From: an uncultured Lachnospiraceae bacterium
Lineage (GTDB): Bacteria > Bacillota > Clostridia > Lachnospirales > Lachnospiraceae
Assembly (NCBI GenBank): GCA_947003375.1
Contig: CAMQOJ010000233.1
Coordinates: forward strand, 1 to 6,866
Length of the DNA: 6,866 nucleotides
Direction of reading: 5' to 3'
Shown in pieces: positions 5,011-6,866 of the stretch; position 1 is the first letter of the stretch; every line of letters starts with the position of its first letter. The notes under the pieces are model-generated. The model searched no databases and had not been told where the DNA came from. It saw only the letters and a list, made by a program, of their open reading frames with translations. The position numbers and the translations under genes were made by a program.

Positions 5011-5937
5011 ATGAACAGCTTAAATGAACAAATCACCGAATACCTTACATATTGCGAATGCCGTAAGCGTCTGGACCCTAAGACCCTGAAGGCATACCGC
5101 ATCGACTTGAAGCAGTATGAGCTCTTCTGCTCTGGCCTTGCCGACCATACCTCCAGGATTACCGTTGACAGCTTCATCACAGAGCTGCATAGGCAGTATA
5201 AGGCTAAGACCATAAAGCGCAAGATTGCGAGCCTAAAGGCCTTTTTCCATCATATGGAGTACCGTGAGCAGCTTGCGGAGAATCCCTTCGCCAGGCTGGA
5301 CATCCGTTTCCGGGAGGCCCAGCTCCTGCCAAAGACGATTCCTTTCCACTCCATCCAGGCCTTCCTTTCTGCCATGTATGCCTGCAAGGAACAGGCCAGC
5401 TCAGAATACCAGCTCCATTGCTGCATCCGGGATATTGCAGTAATCGAATTGCTGTTCGCTACAGGGATGCGCATATCTGAGCTGTGTTCCTTAAAGCCGT
5501 CCGATGTAGACCTCACTGGCAATAATATCCTGATTTTCGGGAAAGGTGCCAAGGAACGGATTTTACAGGTGGGCAACCCTGAAGTCATCTCTGCGCTGAA
5601 TGTCTATTATGAGGCTTTTATAGAGGATATCGCTGCCTGTGGGTATTTCTTCGTGAACAGGCTGCAGCGCAGGCTCTCAGACCAGTCTGTCCGCTTTATG
5701 ATCAACCGTTATGCAAAGCTTGCCGACATCAGCCAGCACATTACCCCGCACATGTTCCGGCATTCTTTCGCCACCCTATTGTTAGAACAGGATGTGGATG
5801 TGCGGTACATCCAGAAGATGCTGGGGCATAGCTCTATCAGTACGACCGAAATCTATACGCATGTGTCGAATACGAAGCAGAAGGATATTTTGGTCCATCG
5901 GCATCCTAGGAATTTGATGTCGGTGAATGAAGGATAA
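5011..5937 (+). CDS. Tyrosine recombinase/integrase, XerC/XerD-like
   Basis: A complete 308-residue site-specific recombinase, the usual size for XerC/D-like enzymes. The N-terminal SAM-like DNA-binding domain (about 1-90) includes LDPKTLKAYRIDLKQYELFC. The catalytic domain carries all six expected residues: Arg154 (ATGMRISEL), Lys178 (FGKGAKER), His247 and Arg250 (HMFRHSFA), His273 (LGHSSISTTE) and the nucleophile Tyr282 (IYTHV). It should break and rejoin DNA at a short inverted-repeat core site through a 3'-phosphotyrosine link. It stands alone with its own promoter, divergent from rpn, and no excisionase-like gene follows. Housekeeping XerC/D is unlikely given the mobile context; it may move the rpn-recombinase segment or act on a nearby invertible site. 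Ribosome site AAGGAG is 11 bases upstream, slightly long. Confidence 0.95.
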   Translation: MNSLNEQITEYLTYCECRKRLDPKTLKAYRIDLKQYELFCSGLADHTSRITVDSFITELHRQYKAKTIKRKIASLKAFFHHMEYREQLAENPFARLDIRFREAQLLPKTIPFHSIQAFLSAMYACKEQASSEYQLHCCIRDIAVIELLFATGMRISELCSLKPSDVDLTGNNILIFGKGAKERILQVGNPEVISALNVYYEAFIEDIAACGYFFVNRLQRRLSDQSVRFMINRYAKLADISQHITPHMFRHSFATLLLEQDVDVRYIQKMLGHSSISTTEIYTHVSNTKQKDILVHRHPRNLMSVNEG

Positions 5938-5968
5938 TTCCCACTATTCCTCAATGCGTATTTAGAAT

Positions 5969-5987
5969 ACTACTATTTTCAAGTAGT
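5969..5987. repeat. Inverted repeat ACTACT-7-AGTAGT just before a promoter
   Basis: Perfect 6-base arms (5969-5974 and 5982-5987) around a 7-base spacer ATTTTCA, 32 bases after the recombinase stop and 2 bases before the -35 of the next promoter. Extending to 13-base arms keeps 8 matches. The geometry (7-base spacer) suits a tyrosine-recombinase core site; the position equally suits a repressor operator. It has no T-run, so it is not a terminator. Confidence 0.4.
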
Positions 5988-5989
5988 CA

Positions 5990-6019
5990 TTGACGGAAAC
6001 TATAAGACTGTCGTATAAT
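5990..6019 (+). promoter_or_regulatory. Promoter upstream of the membrane-protein gene
   Basis: TTGACG (5990-5995) and a perfect TATAAT (6014-6019) separated by 18 bases: a strong housekeeping-type promoter reading rightwards. The leader would be about 85 bases, up to the ATG at 6112. Confidence 0.75.
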
Positions 6020-6070
6020 ATGTGTACCACAATCTGCCAATAAAATGAACCATACATATTGAACCAACGG

Positions 6071-6115
6071 ATGAAAAACATTTGGACAAAAAACGGGGAA
6101 GAACGAACAGAATGA
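6071..6115 (+). CDS. Possible 14-codon leader ORF
   Basis: ATG at 6071 reads MKNIWTKNGEERTE and ends in a TGA that overlaps the ATG of the membrane-protein gene (ATGA). No clear ribosome site precedes it, so the overlap is the only support. It may be a coupling leader or chance. Confidence 0.2.
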   Translation: MKNIWTKNGEERTE

Positions 6116-6866
6116 AAAAGACTGACAGAAAAACACGTTTTAAATCCCTTGCACAGGACAGGTTGTCTGCTCTTGTAGGGGCGACTATAATTTGGCTTAT
6201 TCTTTTGTCCCCGGGAATTCTGCTCGACCTGACGTATCAGGGCGTTCTTCATTGTAGGATATTTATGTCTGTTCTGGACATGGCGCGCGGGCTTGGAAAA
6301 ATTGGCCTCCACTATAACACTATGTTCTCTTTTTTGGAGAATAATGTGGGAATCATAGTGACCATGATTACCCTCTTTTTCACGATGAGCATCCATGTGG
6401 ATAACAGGGCAGAAGAAAGGGTATACGGATTTTCCCGCAGCGAGCTGGACAGCCTTTCGCGAACTGTCCCATATGTTGTCAGGAGCCGCCACTTGAATTA
6501 TCTGGCACCGATTCTGATGATAGTAATGACCAATCTCCGCTACTGTTTGAGCGGTTATCTGCTTTTGTTTTGGAGCTATTTTTTCCTGATGCGACAATAT
6601 TCCCGATATGCGGGAAGCTTTGACAAGCAAAGAGATATAGACGCGGTGGTGAAAAAGCTCACGAACTGCTTTGCGGACGGACTCACCTCCGAAACCCTGT
6701 TTGAATTTCAGCTTACCCTGGAGGATTTCAGCAACGGAATAAAAGCAAGGGAAGAATGGAAAAACGCAGAGAAAATATACAAGGAATTGACATCTCAAAA
6801 ATATGAAGAAGTGTTCTATTACATATATGGCCGCTATTATTTTGAAAGTGTATTCAGTGAAAAAGA
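6112..6866 (+). CDS. Multi-pass membrane protein of unknown function, partial
   Basis: An open frame of 251 codons with no stop, running off the right edge. Not recognised. It has a short basic N-terminus (MKKTDRKTRFK), a hydrophobic segment at about 19-40, another at about 78-94, and a longer hydrophobic stretch at about 129-165 that could cross twice. A charged soluble C-terminal part follows, rich in Glu, Lys and Tyr. The Lys/Arg-rich start suggests a cytoplasmic N-terminus. A strong promoter lies upstream at 5990-6019; the ribosome site is weak (GGGGAA about 13 bases before the ATG), so a TTG at 6082 is an alternative start. The region is more A+T rich than the genes to its left. This strand is preferred over the long antisense open frame because hydrophobic segments and charged helices alternate as in a real protein. 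Confidence 0.7.
   Translation, partial: MKKTDRKTRFKSLAQDRLSALVGATIIWLILLSPGILLDLTYQGVLHCRIFMSVLDMARGLGKIGLHYNTMFSFLENNVGIIVTMITLFFTMSIHVDNRAEERVYGFSRSELDSLSRTVPYVVRSRHLNYLAPILMIVMTNLRYCLSGYLLLFWSYFFLMRQYSRYAGSFDKQRDIDAVVKKLTNCFADGLTSETLFEFQLTLEDFSNGIKAREEWKNAEKIYKELTSQKYEEVFYYIYGRYYFESVFSEK

Noticed and set aside
5938..6111. Invertible promoter controlled by the tyrosine recombinase
   Set aside because: Only one copy of the ACTACT/AGTAGT dyad is visible; no second inverted copy flanks the promoter within the window.
5962..6798. Long minus-strand open frame (278 codons)
   Set aside because: It lies antisense to the membrane-protein frame, is rich in His, Gln and Ser with no domain, and its end covers the plus-strand promoter. 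The plus strand reads as a more credible protein.
1..6866. CRISPR array, tRNA or rRNA gene
   Set aside because: No regularly spaced repeats, tRNA cloverleaf or rRNA-like sequence was seen on either strand.

Overview
The window looks like accessory DNA of a gut-type anaerobic Firmicute (Clostridia, most likely Lachnospiraceae). This rests on strong AGGAGG-type ribosome sites, a TnpX-style large serine recombinase, a DUF6870-like small protein, and an Rpn-family nuclease of the type common in those genomes. The call is from protein style only; no rRNA or other marker is present.

Layout: (1) Bases 1-3200 are a minus-strand block read right to left. It runs from a structured leader with a 53-codon small ORF, to a DinG/XPD-like Fe-S helicase that has lost its C-terminal end, two tiny ORFs, a DUF6870-like protein, and the start of a large serine recombinase that leaves the window at base 1. 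This is the kind of module found at the recombinase end of Tn4451/Tn1549-type integrative elements. (2) Bases about 3061-3593 have no convincing protein gene but are packed with hairpins. Where stems are imperfect, the pairing favours an RNA read from the minus strand. (3) Bases 3681-4890 hold an Rpn-family PD-(D/E)XK nuclease on the minus strand, with its own promoter, an intrinsic terminator, and a strong internal ribosome site that could start a short C-terminal protein. (4) Divergently, at 4953-5937, is a complete XerC/D-like tyrosine recombinase with a near-consensus promoter. (5) From about 5940 the DNA becomes visibly more A+T rich. A consensus-like promoter drives an unrecognised multi-pass membrane protein that runs off the right edge. 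This may be host chromosome or a different cargo.

How the parts may work together: the left block is excision/integration and DNA-processing machinery of an integrative element. The helicase carries two independent signs of decay (Pro in place of Thr/Ser in Walker A, and loss of motifs V and VI), and its last residues followed by a stop look like an antitoxin tail fused by a deletion. The most interesting candidates are the hairpin that buries the ribosome site of the small ORF coupled to the helicase, the structured non-coding region beside it, and the internal start in the rpn gene, which would match the toxin/intragenic-antitoxin arrangement described for Rpn proteins.
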